Origin: LD21 sp963715785
GTDB taxonomy: Bacteria > Bacteroidota > Bacteroidia > Bacteroidales > VadinHA17
NCBI GenBank assembly: GCA_963715785.1
Contig: OY970276.1
Coordinates: 2,666,001-2,730,000, forward strand
Direction: 5' to 3'
DNA length: 64,000 nucleotides
The notes under the pieces were generated by a model. It was given only the letters and a program-made list of their open reading frames with translations, was not told the origin of the DNA and made no database searches. Of this stretch, positions 42,335-52,435 are shown in pieces (the stretch's first letter is position 1; each line of letters opens with the position of its first letter). Position numbers and translations under genes: made by a program.

Positions 42335-44752
42335 ATGAAAAGAATTCTTTTTACCACAATTCTCCTGGGTTCCTTTTTCGTATCAGGAATCTCTCAAACA
42401 GGAAATGCACCGCGATTGGGAAAAGATCCGGTTAAAAAGGTTATATCGGCAATGACCCTGGAAGAGAAAGCCTCTCTTGTTGTTGGTACCGGTATGCGGA
42501 TGCCGGGCGGACCGCCCCCGTCTCCTGATGGAAAACCTCCTGTAAATGCTCCTGCAAATCGTCCTTCCGGGCCAGTAGTTGGTTCCACACAGAGCCTGGT
42601 TGCAGGTGCAGCTGGAACAACAGCTGCGATCCCGCGCCTCGGAATTACGCCTATGGTTGTCACCGACGGCCCTGCCGGAGTAAGAATTGATCCAACAAGA
42701 AAAGATGATAGCAATACTTACTATTGTACTGCTTTTCCTGTTGGCACCTTACTGGCATCAACATGGGACATTGATCTTGTAAATAAGGTAGGTCAGGCAA
42801 TAGGCAATGAAGTACTTGAATATGGAGCTGATGCTTTACTGGGCCCCGGTATGAATATTCAGCGTAATCCATTGTGCGGAAGAAATTTTGAATATTACTC
42901 AGAAGATCCCTATATCAGCGGTAATATTGCAGCAGCTATGGTAAAAGGCATTCAGGCAGAGGGAGTAGGCACATCAATAAAGCATTTTGTTGCCAATAAT
43001 GCCGAGACAAACAGGAATTCGCTCAACTCAGTAATAAGCGCCCGTGCTTTACGCGAGATTTATCTGGAAGGCTTCAGGATAGCTGTCCAGGAGGCAAATC
43101 CATGGACTGTAATGTCATCATACAACCTGGTTAACGGCACCTATACTTCACAGAGTCATGATCTCCTTACCAATATTTTAAGAAATGACTGGGGATTCAA
43201 GGGATTTGTGATGACAGACTGGTTTGGCGGGAAAGATCCTGTAGCACAGATGATTGCCGGAAATGATCTGCTTATGCCGGGCAACCCCGATCAGGCAAAG
43301 AAAATTGTGGAAGCAGTAAAGGATGGCAAGCTTGATGTTAAGATTCTCGACAGAAATGTAGAGAGAATTCTCAATGTAATGCTTCATAGTCCCCGCTTTA
43401 AGGGATATAAGTATTCAAACAAGCCTGACCTAAAAGCACATGCCGAAGTAACCCGTCAGGCAGCCTCAGAAGGTATGGTATTGCTTAAAAATGATAAAAA
43501 TGCTCTTCCTTTTGCATCAAATGTTAAGACAGTTGCAGCTTTTGGCAATACATCCTATGATATAATTGTCGGTGGTACAGGCAGTGGACATGTAAATAAA
43601 GCTTATAGCGTATCGCTTTCCGAGGGATTGAAGAACGACGGACTGAATCAGAATGAGGAACTGTACAATCTCTATTCCGGTTATCTTAAACTTACGAAAG
43701 AAGGCCGTCCTCCGTTGAGAGGATTTATGGCTATCATGGGTTCGGGACCCGTTGAGGAGCTGGCAATAAACAATGATATCATAAAAGGTATGGCAAATGT
43801 CTGCGATGCTGCTATTATTACTATTGGAAGGAATTCAGGTGAAGGCGCCGACAGAAAAAATGTCAAAGGTGATTTCCAGCTTAGCGATTTTGAACAGGAA
43901 CTGATAAAGAATGTATCAACAGCTTTTAAAGCAAAGGATAAAAAAACTGTGGTCATTCTTAATGTGGGCGGAGTAGTGGAAACAGCCAGCTGGAAAGACC
44001 TTCCCGATGCAATTCTGCTTGCATGGCAGGGAGGGCAGGAAACCGGAAATTCAATCGCTGACATTCTGGTTGGGAAAGTTGACCCTTCCGGTAAGCTGGC
44101 CATATCATTTCCTGTAAATTATGAGGACGTTCCATCAGCAAAGACATTCCCCGGAAAAGAACTTGAGCCGCAGAAAACTCCTCCACAGGGTGGGATGGCT
44201 TCATTCATGAGAAGCGTACCGGCAGAAGTTACATATGACGATGGTATTTATGTAGGATATCGTTATTATGAGACATTCAAAGTGAAGCCATCTTATGAAT
44301 TTGGATATGGACTTTCCTATACTAATTTCACTTATAGCAATCTGAAACTGAGTTCATCGAAGTTCTCAGGATCAATAACTGCAAGCGTTGAGATTAAAAA
44401 CACCGGGTCGGTTCCAGGCAAAGAAGTTGCGGAGCTCTATCTGACAGCACCGGCTGTTAAGCTCGATAAGCCGGCTATTGAATTGAAGGGATTTGCAAAG
44501 ACAAAACTGCTTAACCCCGGAGAATCACAAACTCTTACATTCGTAATTGACAGTCGCCGACTGAGCTCGTTCGATACCGCCAGCTCCTCATGGGTTGCAG
44601 AAGCCGGAAAATATGATGTAAAAGTAGGTGCATCTTCGGAAGATATCAAATTAACAGGATCATTCACCCTTGCCAAAGACCTTACTGTCAAGAAAGAGAG
44701 TGTATCGCTGCTTCCAATAGAAAAGATAGCTGAGCTCAAACCTTCAAAGTAA
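42335..44752 (+). CDS. secreted glycoside hydrolase family 3 enzyme, beta-glucosidase-like
   Basis: 805 residues. Signal peptide MKRILFTTILLGSFFVSGIS. The GH3 barrel has MTLEEKASLVVGTG, VTDGPAGVR, a KHFVANNAETNRN substrate loop and the nucleophile D295 in FVMTDWFGG. The alpha/beta sandwich has IGRNSGEGADRKNVKGDFQLS with the acid/base region. The fibronectin-III-like domain starts SITASVEIKNTGSVPGKEVAELYL. A Pro/Gly-rich insertion at about 55-85 (MPGGPPPSPDGKPPVNAPAN) is unusual in the barrel start. It belongs to a different GH3 branch from the first copy, with the Thr-Asp-Trp nucleophile context. A shared terminator separates it from the convergent permease. Confidence 0.93.
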   Translation: MKRILFTTILLGSFFVSGISQTGNAPRLGKDPVKKVISAMTLEEKASLVVGTGMRMPGGPPPSPDGKPPVNAPANRPSGPVVGSTQSLVAGAAGTTAAIPRLGITPMVVTDGPAGVRIDPTRKDDSNTYYCTAFPVGTLLASTWDIDLVNKVGQAIGNEVLEYGADALLGPGMNIQRNPLCGRNFEYYSEDPYISGNIAAAMVKGIQAEGVGTSIKHFVANNAETNRNSLNSVISARALREIYLEGFRIAVQEANPWTVMSSYNLVNGTYTSQSHDLLTNILRNDWGFKGFVMTDWFGGKDPVAQMIAGNDLLMPGNPDQAKKIVEAVKDGKLDVKILDRNVERILNVMLHSPRFKGYKYSNKPDLKAHAEVTRQAASEGMVLLKNDKNALPFASNVKTVAAFGNTSYDIIVGGTGSGHVNKAYSVSLSEGLKNDGLNQNEELYNLYSGYLKLTKEGRPPLRGFMAIMGSGPVEELAINNDIIKGMANVCDAAIITIGRNSGEGADRKNVKGDFQLSDFEQELIKNVSTAFKAKDKKTVVILNVGGVVETASWKDLPDAILLAWQGGQETGNSIADILVGKVDPSGKLAISFPVNYEDVPSAKTFPGKELEPQKTPPQGGMASFMRSVPAEVTYDDGIYVGYRYYETFKVKPSYEFGYGLSYTNFTYSNLKLSSSKFSGSITASVEIKNTGSVPGKEVAELYLTAPAVKLDKPAIELKGFAKTKLLNPGESQTLTFVIDSRRLSSFDTASSSWVAEAGKYDVKVGASSEDIKLTGSFTLAKDLTVKKESVSLLPIEKIAELKPSK

Positions 44753-44778
44753 GGATATAAGAGCTTCAGAAAATTAAA

Positions 44779-44816
44779 ACACCCTTTCAGCTGTCGGTTG
44801 GCAGATGAAAGGGTGT
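44779..44816. terminator. bidirectional-type terminator between convergent genes
   Basis: ACACCCTTTCA / TGAAAGGGTGT is an 11-bp perfect stem with further pairing inside the loop (CTGTC...GGCAG). It lies between the GH3 stop (44752) and the stop of the minus-strand permease (44873). T-rich sequence follows on the minus side (TTTTAATTTTC). The plus side is only moderately T-rich. Confidence 0.7.
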
Positions 44817-44872
44817 AATTATTTCTGACTTGTTATGCTTCTCAATTTTAATGCTGCAAATGCTGTGAAGTC

Positions 44873-47299
44873 TTATTCTATTCTCAGGGCCTTTGCAGGA
44901 TTATGACTTGCAGCTTTTAAAGTTTGATAACTTATAGATAGCCAGCCTATTATTAATACTATTGCAGTTGCAAAAACGTATATGAGCGGACTGACATAAA
45001 CTCTGCTGGCAAACCCCTCAAGCCAGTATTTTGATCCGAAGTAAGCCAGTGGATAAGCAAGGACAGAGGAAATCAGAATCAATGTGACTACCTCTTTTGA
45101 TAACAGGCCAAGAACTATCCTGATTGAGGCCCCATAGGTTTTCCGTATTCCTATTTCCCGGGTTCTTTTGTTTGTAATATAAGTTACCAGTCCAATTAAT
45201 CCGAGGCAGGCAATAAATATCGTAAGAATTGAGAATAAGATAAATATCTTCCCGGTCTTCATTTCAGATGAATAAAGATTATTCCATGTGTCTGTGAAAA
45301 AGTCGTACTGAAACGGTTGCTGTGTGGTAAAAACCTGCCATTTATCTTCAATCGCCCTAATTGTAGCCCTGACATTGATTCCAGTCAGCCGTACTGTGGC
45401 ATACTGATCACCACCACCACCTCCCATAACCATAAAGCAGACAGGCTCAATTGCCTTATGCATCGAAGTTATATTAAAATCTTTCATAACTCCTATTATT
45501 TTAAGCTTTTGGAATTGTTGCGGTCCTCTTGGCTGAAGGATGTATTTCCCAACAGGATTTTTCAATCCCAGTGACTTTACTGCAGCTTCATTTAAAAGAA
45601 TTGCTGTGGAATCTGTAGAATATTCACGTGAAAAGAATCTGCCATCCAGAAGTTGTACACCTAATGCTTCCGGATAGTCGAAGCTCACCTGGGCTTGTTC
45701 CAGAAGATAGGTCTTTTTTTCCGGATCCTCATCGTTAAAAAAAGCGTTGTTATTAAAATTGGTTCCCGGGACTTGTCTGGAAAATCCAACCTTGTCGACT
45801 CCGGGTATCTGCAACAATTGATTCCTGAAAGATTCGAGCTGTTGCCAGAAGGCATCGGGTCTGCGGATTATTACCAGATTTTCCTTCTTGAATCCCAGGT
45901 CTTTTTTTGTCATATAATTAAGCTGGTTGTAAACAATTATTGAGCCTATGATGATAATTATCGAAACGGTGAACTGAAATATTACAAGTAATCCTCTGAG
46001 TTTTTTAGACATTGAGCCAGGGCTCATGGTTCCTTTTAATACTTCAACCGGGTTATATGATGCCAGAACAAATGCCGGATAGAAACCCGCTGAAATACCA
46101 ACAATAACTATCAACCCGATTAAAATGCCTATACCGGAAAGACTTTTTAAAATGCCCATTGACAGCTCTTTCCCTATCAGCTGATTAAAAGATGGCATGA
46201 AAATATAGACCAGGATTACTGCTAATATCGTTGCCACTGTTACGATTAACAGGGATTCTCCAAGAAACTGTGATATAAGTCCCGATTTAAATCCACCCAC
46301 AACTTTCCTGACGCCAACCTCTTTTGCCCTGCCAGCTGATTTGGCAGTGGCGAGGTTAACATAATTGATTATTGCCACGATAAGTATCAGTATTGCGATG
46401 ACAGCAAAAATGGAGACTGTTGCTAAGGAACCCATAGGTTCCAGTCCGTATTGTGTTGCGCCTTTTAAATGAAGATCCTTCAGCGGCTCAAGCACATATC
46501 TGAAGTCATTTCCTGCTTTTTTAAAATCATCTATAGAATAGCCAAGTATCTGTTGAATCTGCGGTCCGACATATTTTGTAACCATCCCCTGGAATTTGTC
46601 CTGTAGTTTGGCAGGATCGGTTCCGTCTTTCACAACAATATAGGTGTAGAAGTTGTGGCTCACCCATTGCTGACTGTTTGCCTGTCCGGGGTACGTGCTC
46701 ATTGAAGCAAGCATATCAAATTTCATGTGCGAATTATCCGGAACGTCCTGTACAACTCCTGTAACAGTATACAATATAGTATCTGCTTCAACGATCATTT
46801 TCTGACCCATCGGATCCTGATTCCCGAAGTATTTTTTTGCATATTTTTCTGTAAGTACCATTGACCTGGGTCTTACCAATGCTGTTTTTGGATCGCCTTT
46901 GAGCAATTTGAAATCCAGGACGCTGAAAAATGTTGAGTCAGCGAACAAAACGCCATCTTCATTAAATTTGTTTTCACCGAAACGAATAAGCCAGGCGCCC
47001 AGCCTGGTTACCCGCATGGCAGCCAAAACCTCAGGATAATCCTTCAACATTGCCTGAGCCATTGGCGCAGCAGTAACAGCCTGGTCGAGGACGCCTCCTG
47101 CCATCCGGCCCACTACTTTCAGACTGTAGATGTTTTCGTAATTTTTATGGAACCTGTCGTAACTTAATTCATTAATAACGTACAATGATATAAACAGGAA
47201 ACTGGTAAGTCCGATCGCCAGCCCGCCGACATTCAAGACTATATATCCGCGCTGTTTCCTCATATTGCGGTATGCATTGACAAAAAAGTTTTTTACCAT
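44873..47299 (-). CDS. ABC transporter permease, fused MacB/FtsX type
   Basis: 808 residues. An N-terminal helix (YIVLNVGGLAIGLTSFLFISLYVI) is followed by a MacB-like periplasmic core (about 45-280) and four membrane helices (about 290-450). A second periplasmic domain and three C-terminal helices (about 680-800) complete it. Coupling-helix motifs are KEVGVRKVVGG and TREIGIRKTYGAS, one per FtsX unit, so two permease units are fused. Such proteins work with a LolD/MacB-type ATPase to power export or lipoprotein-related mechanotransmission, and no ATPase gene is in the window. It is the only permease on the minus strand and is divergent from the next. Confidence 0.88.
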   Translation of the reverse strand: MVKNFFVNAYRNMRKQRGYIVLNVGGLAIGLTSFLFISLYVINELSYDRFHKNYENIYSLKVVGRMAGGVLDQAVTAAPMAQAMLKDYPEVLAAMRVTRLGAWLIRFGENKFNEDGVLFADSTFFSVLDFKLLKGDPKTALVRPRSMVLTEKYAKKYFGNQDPMGQKMIVEADTILYTVTGVVQDVPDNSHMKFDMLASMSTYPGQANSQQWVSHNFYTYIVVKDGTDPAKLQDKFQGMVTKYVGPQIQQILGYSIDDFKKAGNDFRYVLEPLKDLHLKGATQYGLEPMGSLATVSIFAVIAILILIVAIINYVNLATAKSAGRAKEVGVRKVVGGFKSGLISQFLGESLLIVTVATILAVILVYIFMPSFNQLIGKELSMGILKSLSGIGILIGLIVIVGISAGFYPAFVLASYNPVEVLKGTMSPGSMSKKLRGLLVIFQFTVSIIIIIGSIIVYNQLNYMTKKDLGFKKENLVIIRRPDAFWQQLESFRNQLLQIPGVDKVGFSRQVPGTNFNNNAFFNDEDPEKKTYLLEQAQVSFDYPEALGVQLLDGRFFSREYSTDSTAILLNEAAVKSLGLKNPVGKYILQPRGPQQFQKLKIIGVMKDFNITSMHKAIEPVCFMVMGGGGGDQYATVRLTGINVRATIRAIEDKWQVFTTQQPFQYDFFTDTWNNLYSSEMKTGKIFILFSILTIFIACLGLIGLVTYITNKRTREIGIRKTYGASIRIVLGLLSKEVVTLILISSVLAYPLAYFGSKYWLEGFASRVYVSPLIYVFATAIVLIIGWLSISYQTLKAASHNPAKALRIE

Positions 47300-47455
47300 G
47301 ACCGTTACATTAAGTTTTTTTCTTTAAATTTCAATAACAAAGACATATTAAACTCGTGTGTGATGCATCGGAGAGAGGTTAAATGTTAAAGTAAAAATTT
47401 TTAATCTGCAACAAGTTAAGTATTTAATCGTCTTTTGGATGAAAAAACTACACCC

Positions 47456-49831
47456 ATGATCAAAAATTTTTTTCTGATAGCCGTCCGGAATATTGGCAGA
47501 CATAAAGTTTTTACTTTAATAAATGTTACAGGACTTGCCATAGGTCTTGCTGCTTCATTATTGATCCTTTTATGGGTTCAGGATGAATTCAGTTTTGAAA
47601 AATTCAACCGGAACGCAGAAAATATTTACCGTGTTGAAGAAGATCAATTTTACTCCGGTGCACGATATCATGTTACTGTTACACCAGAGCCAAGCGGCCC
47701 TGTTTGGAAAGAAAAAATTCCAGAAATAAATCAACAGGTCAGAATAAACCTTTGGCTTCCCAGGGTTTTATTCAGATATGATGATAAATCATTTTTTGAA
47801 ACCGGGGTAGCTGCAGTGGATTCAAATCTTCTGAAAATGTTTACTCTTCCTCTGGCTCTGGGAGACCCAAGGTCTGCATTGAACTCTCCCCATTCTATCA
47901 TACTTACTCAAAAGCTGGCTTCGAAATATTTTGGCACAGGGAATCCGATTGGGAAAACTCTTACAGTAGAAAACCAGGCTCAGTTTACTGTAACAGGGGT
48001 GTTTAAGGATATCCCCGAAAATTCAATGTTAACATTTAGTTCTGTGATTCCTTATTCATACCTGAAAGAGATCGGTATGGCCGATAATCATTGGGGGAAT
48101 AATTCGATTTTCACTTTTGTTCAGCTTGAAAAAGGAGCAGATATTAAGTCAGTCGGCAAGAAACTTACTGATATTGTTGTTGAGAATGATCCTCAGATAA
48201 CAACCAAATACAGTGTCTTCCCATTGTTAGACATTCATTTACACGGCCAGTTTGGATTTAAGGAAACAAAAGGCCCGATGATAGTTGTTTCAATCTTCAC
48301 ACTGATTGCAATTTTCGTCCTTCTGATTGCCTGTATAAACTTCATAAATCTTTCCACTGCGAAGGCTTCAGGCAGGGGAAAGGAAGTAGGTATAAAGAAG
48401 GTAGCGGGCGCTGATCAGATGTCAATGATAATCCAGTTCATGCTCGAATCTTTGCTTCTGGTTGCAGTGGCTATGGTTCTGGCACTGGTGCTCATAGGGC
48501 TAATGCTCGGAACGTTTAATAATATTTCAGGTAAAAGTTTCCGGCTGTATGATCTTCTTCAATTCAGGTTTATATTCAACTTTATAATTGTTGGTCTGGT
48601 AGCTGGTTTTCTTTCAGGTATCTACCCTGCTCTTTATCTCTCATCATTTAAACCAGTAGCGGTATTAAAGGGGGAAGCAGTATCTGCAGGGAGAAATGGC
48701 AGGCTGCGACAGATCCTTGTTGTGGTTCAGTTCACACTTTCGATACTCATCGCAACATCAGCAATATTTATGTACAAGCAGTTGAAATTTCTTCAGAATA
48801 AGGATCTTGGTTACAACAAAGAAAATCTAATCTGCATACCTATTCCCGATAATTTGAAACCAAAATATTATTCTCTTAAAAAAGAACTTGAGAAAGAGAC
48901 ATTAGTACAGGGAGTCACAGCATCATTGTGGAATCCCACGAGTATGGGCAGCAATTCCGGTGGCGCCAGCTGGGACGGCAAAGATCCGGCAAAGCAGGTA
49001 CTCATCGGCACCAATGGCATAGACTACGATTATCTGAAAACGATGAATATGCAACTCGCGTCGGGTCGCGATTTCTCAAGAGATTTTCCATCTGATATGG
49101 TGAGAGACACAACCGGTAATTTTCTTGTAAACGAGGAGGTGGTTAAACTTATGGGTATTGGTGATCCTGTTGGCAAGAATTTCAGATTTATGGGCCTTCA
49201 TGGTACGATAGTTGGGGTCTTAAAAAATTTTCATTTTAAAAGCGCTGACCAGGCAATAGAACCTATGGCTTTTGCACTTTCCGATACACGATTTCTCCGC
49301 GTTATGCTAATCAGGCTAACCCCGGGGAAAATACCACAATCTGTAAAAGCGGTCGAAAATACCTGGAAGAATATTGTTCCTGAATACCCGCTTGATTACA
49401 CATTTATCGACCAGGATTATGACAAGTTATTCAGATCACAGATCAGACTTACAGCTCTGCTTAAATACTTTACAATACTTGCCGTAATTATTGCCTGTTT
49501 AGGTTTGTATGGATTATCTTCATATTCTGCCGAGCGGAGAACGAATGAGGTTGGAATAAGGAAAGTTATGGGAGCAGGGTCCCTTAAAGTCATGTATACT
49601 TTGTCAAAAGAATTTCTTTTGCCTGTACTTCTGTCAATAATAATCGCAATTCCACTTGGTTGGATAATAGTTGTCAACCTTCTGAAACAGTTTGCATACA
49701 GGATTGATCTGAGCCTCTGGGTTTTTCTTGGAATAGCAGGGGGTGCTATTCTGATTGCTTTGTTAACTGTTAGTTTTCAGGCATATAAAGCTACCGGAAT
49801 AAATCCTGCCGAAGCGCTTAAAGTTGAATGA
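47456..49831 (+). CDS. ABC transporter permease, fused MacB/FtsX type
   Basis: 791 residues from ATG 47456 (MIKNFFLIAVRNIGRHKVFTLINVTGLAIGL). An in-frame ATG at 47435 adds MDEKTTP and is less like the family. Two FtsX units and two periplasmic domains are present. Motifs are GKEVGIKKVAGADQMSMIIQFMLES and RRTNEVGIRKVMGAG. The first-domain sequence differs a lot from the three tandem copies downstream, so it is an older paralogue. No ATP-binding cassette is present. Confidence 0.88.
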   Translation: MIKNFFLIAVRNIGRHKVFTLINVTGLAIGLAASLLILLWVQDEFSFEKFNRNAENIYRVEEDQFYSGARYHVTVTPEPSGPVWKEKIPEINQQVRINLWLPRVLFRYDDKSFFETGVAAVDSNLLKMFTLPLALGDPRSALNSPHSIILTQKLASKYFGTGNPIGKTLTVENQAQFTVTGVFKDIPENSMLTFSSVIPYSYLKEIGMADNHWGNNSIFTFVQLEKGADIKSVGKKLTDIVVENDPQITTKYSVFPLLDIHLHGQFGFKETKGPMIVVSIFTLIAIFVLLIACINFINLSTAKASGRGKEVGIKKVAGADQMSMIIQFMLESLLLVAVAMVLALVLIGLMLGTFNNISGKSFRLYDLLQFRFIFNFIIVGLVAGFLSGIYPALYLSSFKPVAVLKGEAVSAGRNGRLRQILVVVQFTLSILIATSAIFMYKQLKFLQNKDLGYNKENLICIPIPDNLKPKYYSLKKELEKETLVQGVTASLWNPTSMGSNSGGASWDGKDPAKQVLIGTNGIDYDYLKTMNMQLASGRDFSRDFPSDMVRDTTGNFLVNEEVVKLMGIGDPVGKNFRFMGLHGTIVGVLKNFHFKSADQAIEPMAFALSDTRFLRVMLIRLTPGKIPQSVKAVENTWKNIVPEYPLDYTFIDQDYDKLFRSQIRLTALLKYFTILAVIIACLGLYGLSSYSAERRTNEVGIRKVMGAGSLKVMYTLSKEFLLPVLLSIIIAIPLGWIIVVNLLKQFAYRIDLSLWVFLGIAGGAILIALLTVSFQAYKATGINPAEALKVE

Positions 49832-49876
49832 TTTTCAACATTTGCAGCATAATAGTTTTTTTATCGTCTCTTAATT

Positions 49877-49912
49877 AAAGACCTCAGATGCATTACAAAT
49901 ATTAAGGTCTTT
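49877..49912. repeat. inverted repeat upstream of the tandem permease trio
   Basis: AAAGACCT and AGGTCTTT form an 8-bp perfect stem with a 20-base loop, 46 bases after the previous permease stop and 45 bases before the next start. No T-run follows, so terminator function is doubtful. It may be an operator or a weak terminator. Confidence 0.4.
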
Positions 49913-49956
49913 CATATAAAATTTGCCCTTTATTAACCTTTTTAACCCGATTTATC

Positions 49957-52377
49957 ATGTTCAGCAACTTACTCAAGCATAGTTTAAGATCTTTTAAAAG
50001 ACAACGTGCGTACATTGTTATCAATATCCTTGGTCTGTCGATTGGTATTGCCTGCAGCCTTCTAATTGCAATTTTTGTATTAAATGAAGCAAGCTACGAT
50101 AAGTTTAATGTAAAAAAAGACCGCATCGTAAGGTTGATTCTTAACGGAAAGATCGGCGGACAGGAGATTACAGGAGCTTACACCTGTTGTCAGATGGGTC
50201 CGACTATGTTAAAAGAGTTTCCCGAAGTTGAGGATTATCTTCGAATGAATGGAAAAGGACCTACAGTTATTGAGTATAATAATCAGACCTTCACTGAAGA
50301 GCATATGATTGAAGCTGATTCTTCCTTTTTCAACTTTTTCTCAATTCCTGTAATAAAAGGAGATATAAAGAATCTCCTCAATGCTCCTAACAGGGTTGTT
50401 TTATCAGAATCAACTGCAAAAAAGATATTCGGCAAGGAGAACCCTATTGACAAACCTATTAAGATTGGATCTGATTCAGTAAAATATACTGTTTCCGGTG
50501 TAATGGCTGATGTACCTGAAAATTCACATTTTGAAGCCAATATTATTGCGTCGTTTATGACAAATCCGTTTTCAAAGAGTCCGGTGTGGTTAAATAACAG
50601 TATTGCCACCTACCTGCTTCTTAAACCAAATTCATCTTACGCAACCGTCGATCAGAAGATTCCCGAACTTCTGGTCAAGTATGTCGGACCAGAGATTCAG
50701 AGATACATGGGCATTTCAATAACTGATTTTGTAAAACAGGGCAATAAGTACAGATTTTATTGCCAGAAGCTTACAGCCATTCATCTTGAACCCAACATTC
50801 AGCAGCAATTTAAACAATCGAGTGATCCGAAATATCTTAAAATATTCGGTGGCATCGCAATACTTATTATTTTAATTGCGGCAATAAATTTTATGAATCT
50901 TTCGACTGCTCAATCAGCTAAAAGAGCCAAGGAAGTCGGGATCAAAAAAATCGGAGGATCAACCAGGGGAATGCTTATAACCCAATTCCTGTCTGAATCT
51001 TTTATTCTTTCATTTGTATCGCTGATTTTCGCACTGGTAATAATAAAAATTTCACTTCCATATTTCAATAATCTTCTTGGAGCCAGGATGCACCTTGGCC
51101 TGATGCAAAACTGGTACACCATTCCCATAATGATTCTTTTCTCAATAATTGTTGGTTTCCTTGCCGGAGGTTATCCTGCTTTCTTTCTTTCTTCATTTAA
51201 TCCTTACGAGGTATTAAAAGGAAGTGTAAAAAACAGCATGAAAAACGGAAGATTGAGAAGGGTGCTGGTTGTCTTTCAGTTCGCGGTTTCAATTTTGCTT
51301 ATTATCAGTACAATGGTAATGTACAGGCAGATAAAATATATGCTGAACAAAGATACCGGATTCAATAAGGATCAGTTAATAGTGATTAATCGCGCAGGAG
51401 CTCTGGGAAACCAGGCCAAATCGTTCAAGGAGGCAGTTAAAGGAATTCCCGGGGTAGTAAATATAGCATCTTCAACAGCTGTCCCCGGACGTGAAAACAG
51501 TAACAGCGGATACATGATGGAAGGAAGAAAAGATGAAACTTTCCTGATGCAAACCAATTATGTCGATGATGATTATCTTGCTACTTATGGCATGCAACTG
51601 CAGTCAGGAAGATCATTTGACAAGTCACATCCTACCGATCGCGAGGCATGTATTATAAATGAAACAGCTCTTAAGAATTTTTCGATAAAAGATATTGAAA
51701 AGACAAGGTTCGTTACACCCGGAGATTCGGGCAAAGGAAGATATCTGCAGGTTATTGGGGTAGTAAAAAATTTCAACTTCGTATCTCTTCGAAATCCTAT
51801 TGACCCGTATATATTCAATTACATAGGTGACCAGCCGATAGGAGGATATCTTTCTGTTAAATTATCGGCACAAAATTACACCAAGACAATTTCTGCAATT
51901 GAAAATAAATGGAAAGAGTATACCGCTAACACACCACTGCAGTATTATTTCGTAGATGCAGATTTTGAGCAAATGTACATCCAGGAAAAACAGAATGCAC
52001 AGATGGCGGTTATCTTTTCAATACTGGCAATTTTCATTGCAGCGCTCGGTCTCTTCGGTCTGACATCCTTCACTGTGGAACAAAGAACCAAAGAGATAGG
52101 TGTCAGAAAAGCAATGGGTTCTTCCATTCCCGGGATTTATGTAGCAATATCAAAGGAGATTGTAATTCTTGTTTCAATTTCAGCACTGATCGCCTGGCCA
52201 ATAGTTTATTATGTTGCCAGCAAATGGCTGCAGAATTTCTATTACAGGATCGATCTCGGGGTTTTTAGCTTTGTTGCCGGACTAACCATTGCTCTTGGTA
52301 TTGCAATTCTTACCATCAGTTACAGGATAATAAATGCTGCAAGGGTAAATCCTGCACAATCACTCAAGTATGAGTAG
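49957..52377 (+). CDS. ABC transporter permease, fused MacB/FtsX type (tandem copy 1)
   Basis: 806 residues. Predicted helices lie near 20-42, 288-310, 340-362, 378-405, 430-450, 685-710, 735-757 and 765-795, with large periplasmic domains at about 45-285 and 455-680. Coupling motifs are AKEVGIKKIGGST and TKEIGVRKAMGSS. It begins MFSNLLKHSLRSFKRQRAY and ends ARVNPAQSLKYE, as do its two downstream neighbours, with which it shares most residues. Divergence is locally high at about residues 72-83 (GAYTCCQMG here), in the first periplasmic domain. It probably forms an operon with copies 2 and 3. Confidence 0.88.
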   Translation: MFSNLLKHSLRSFKRQRAYIVINILGLSIGIACSLLIAIFVLNEASYDKFNVKKDRIVRLILNGKIGGQEITGAYTCCQMGPTMLKEFPEVEDYLRMNGKGPTVIEYNNQTFTEEHMIEADSSFFNFFSIPVIKGDIKNLLNAPNRVVLSESTAKKIFGKENPIDKPIKIGSDSVKYTVSGVMADVPENSHFEANIIASFMTNPFSKSPVWLNNSIATYLLLKPNSSYATVDQKIPELLVKYVGPEIQRYMGISITDFVKQGNKYRFYCQKLTAIHLEPNIQQQFKQSSDPKYLKIFGGIAILIILIAAINFMNLSTAQSAKRAKEVGIKKIGGSTRGMLITQFLSESFILSFVSLIFALVIIKISLPYFNNLLGARMHLGLMQNWYTIPIMILFSIIVGFLAGGYPAFFLSSFNPYEVLKGSVKNSMKNGRLRRVLVVFQFAVSILLIISTMVMYRQIKYMLNKDTGFNKDQLIVINRAGALGNQAKSFKEAVKGIPGVVNIASSTAVPGRENSNSGYMMEGRKDETFLMQTNYVDDDYLATYGMQLQSGRSFDKSHPTDREACIINETALKNFSIKDIEKTRFVTPGDSGKGRYLQVIGVVKNFNFVSLRNPIDPYIFNYIGDQPIGGYLSVKLSAQNYTKTISAIENKWKEYTANTPLQYYFVDADFEQMYIQEKQNAQMAVIFSILAIFIAALGLFGLTSFTVEQRTKEIGVRKAMGSSIPGIYVAISKEIVILVSISALIAWPIVYYVASKWLQNFYYRIDLGVFSFVAGLTIALGIAILTISYRIINAARVNPAQSLKYE

Positions 52378-52435
52378 CGTATAAATTATTAAAAGATAAT
52401 TAAGATTCAAATTAACCCTTAACCTTTGAATTGCC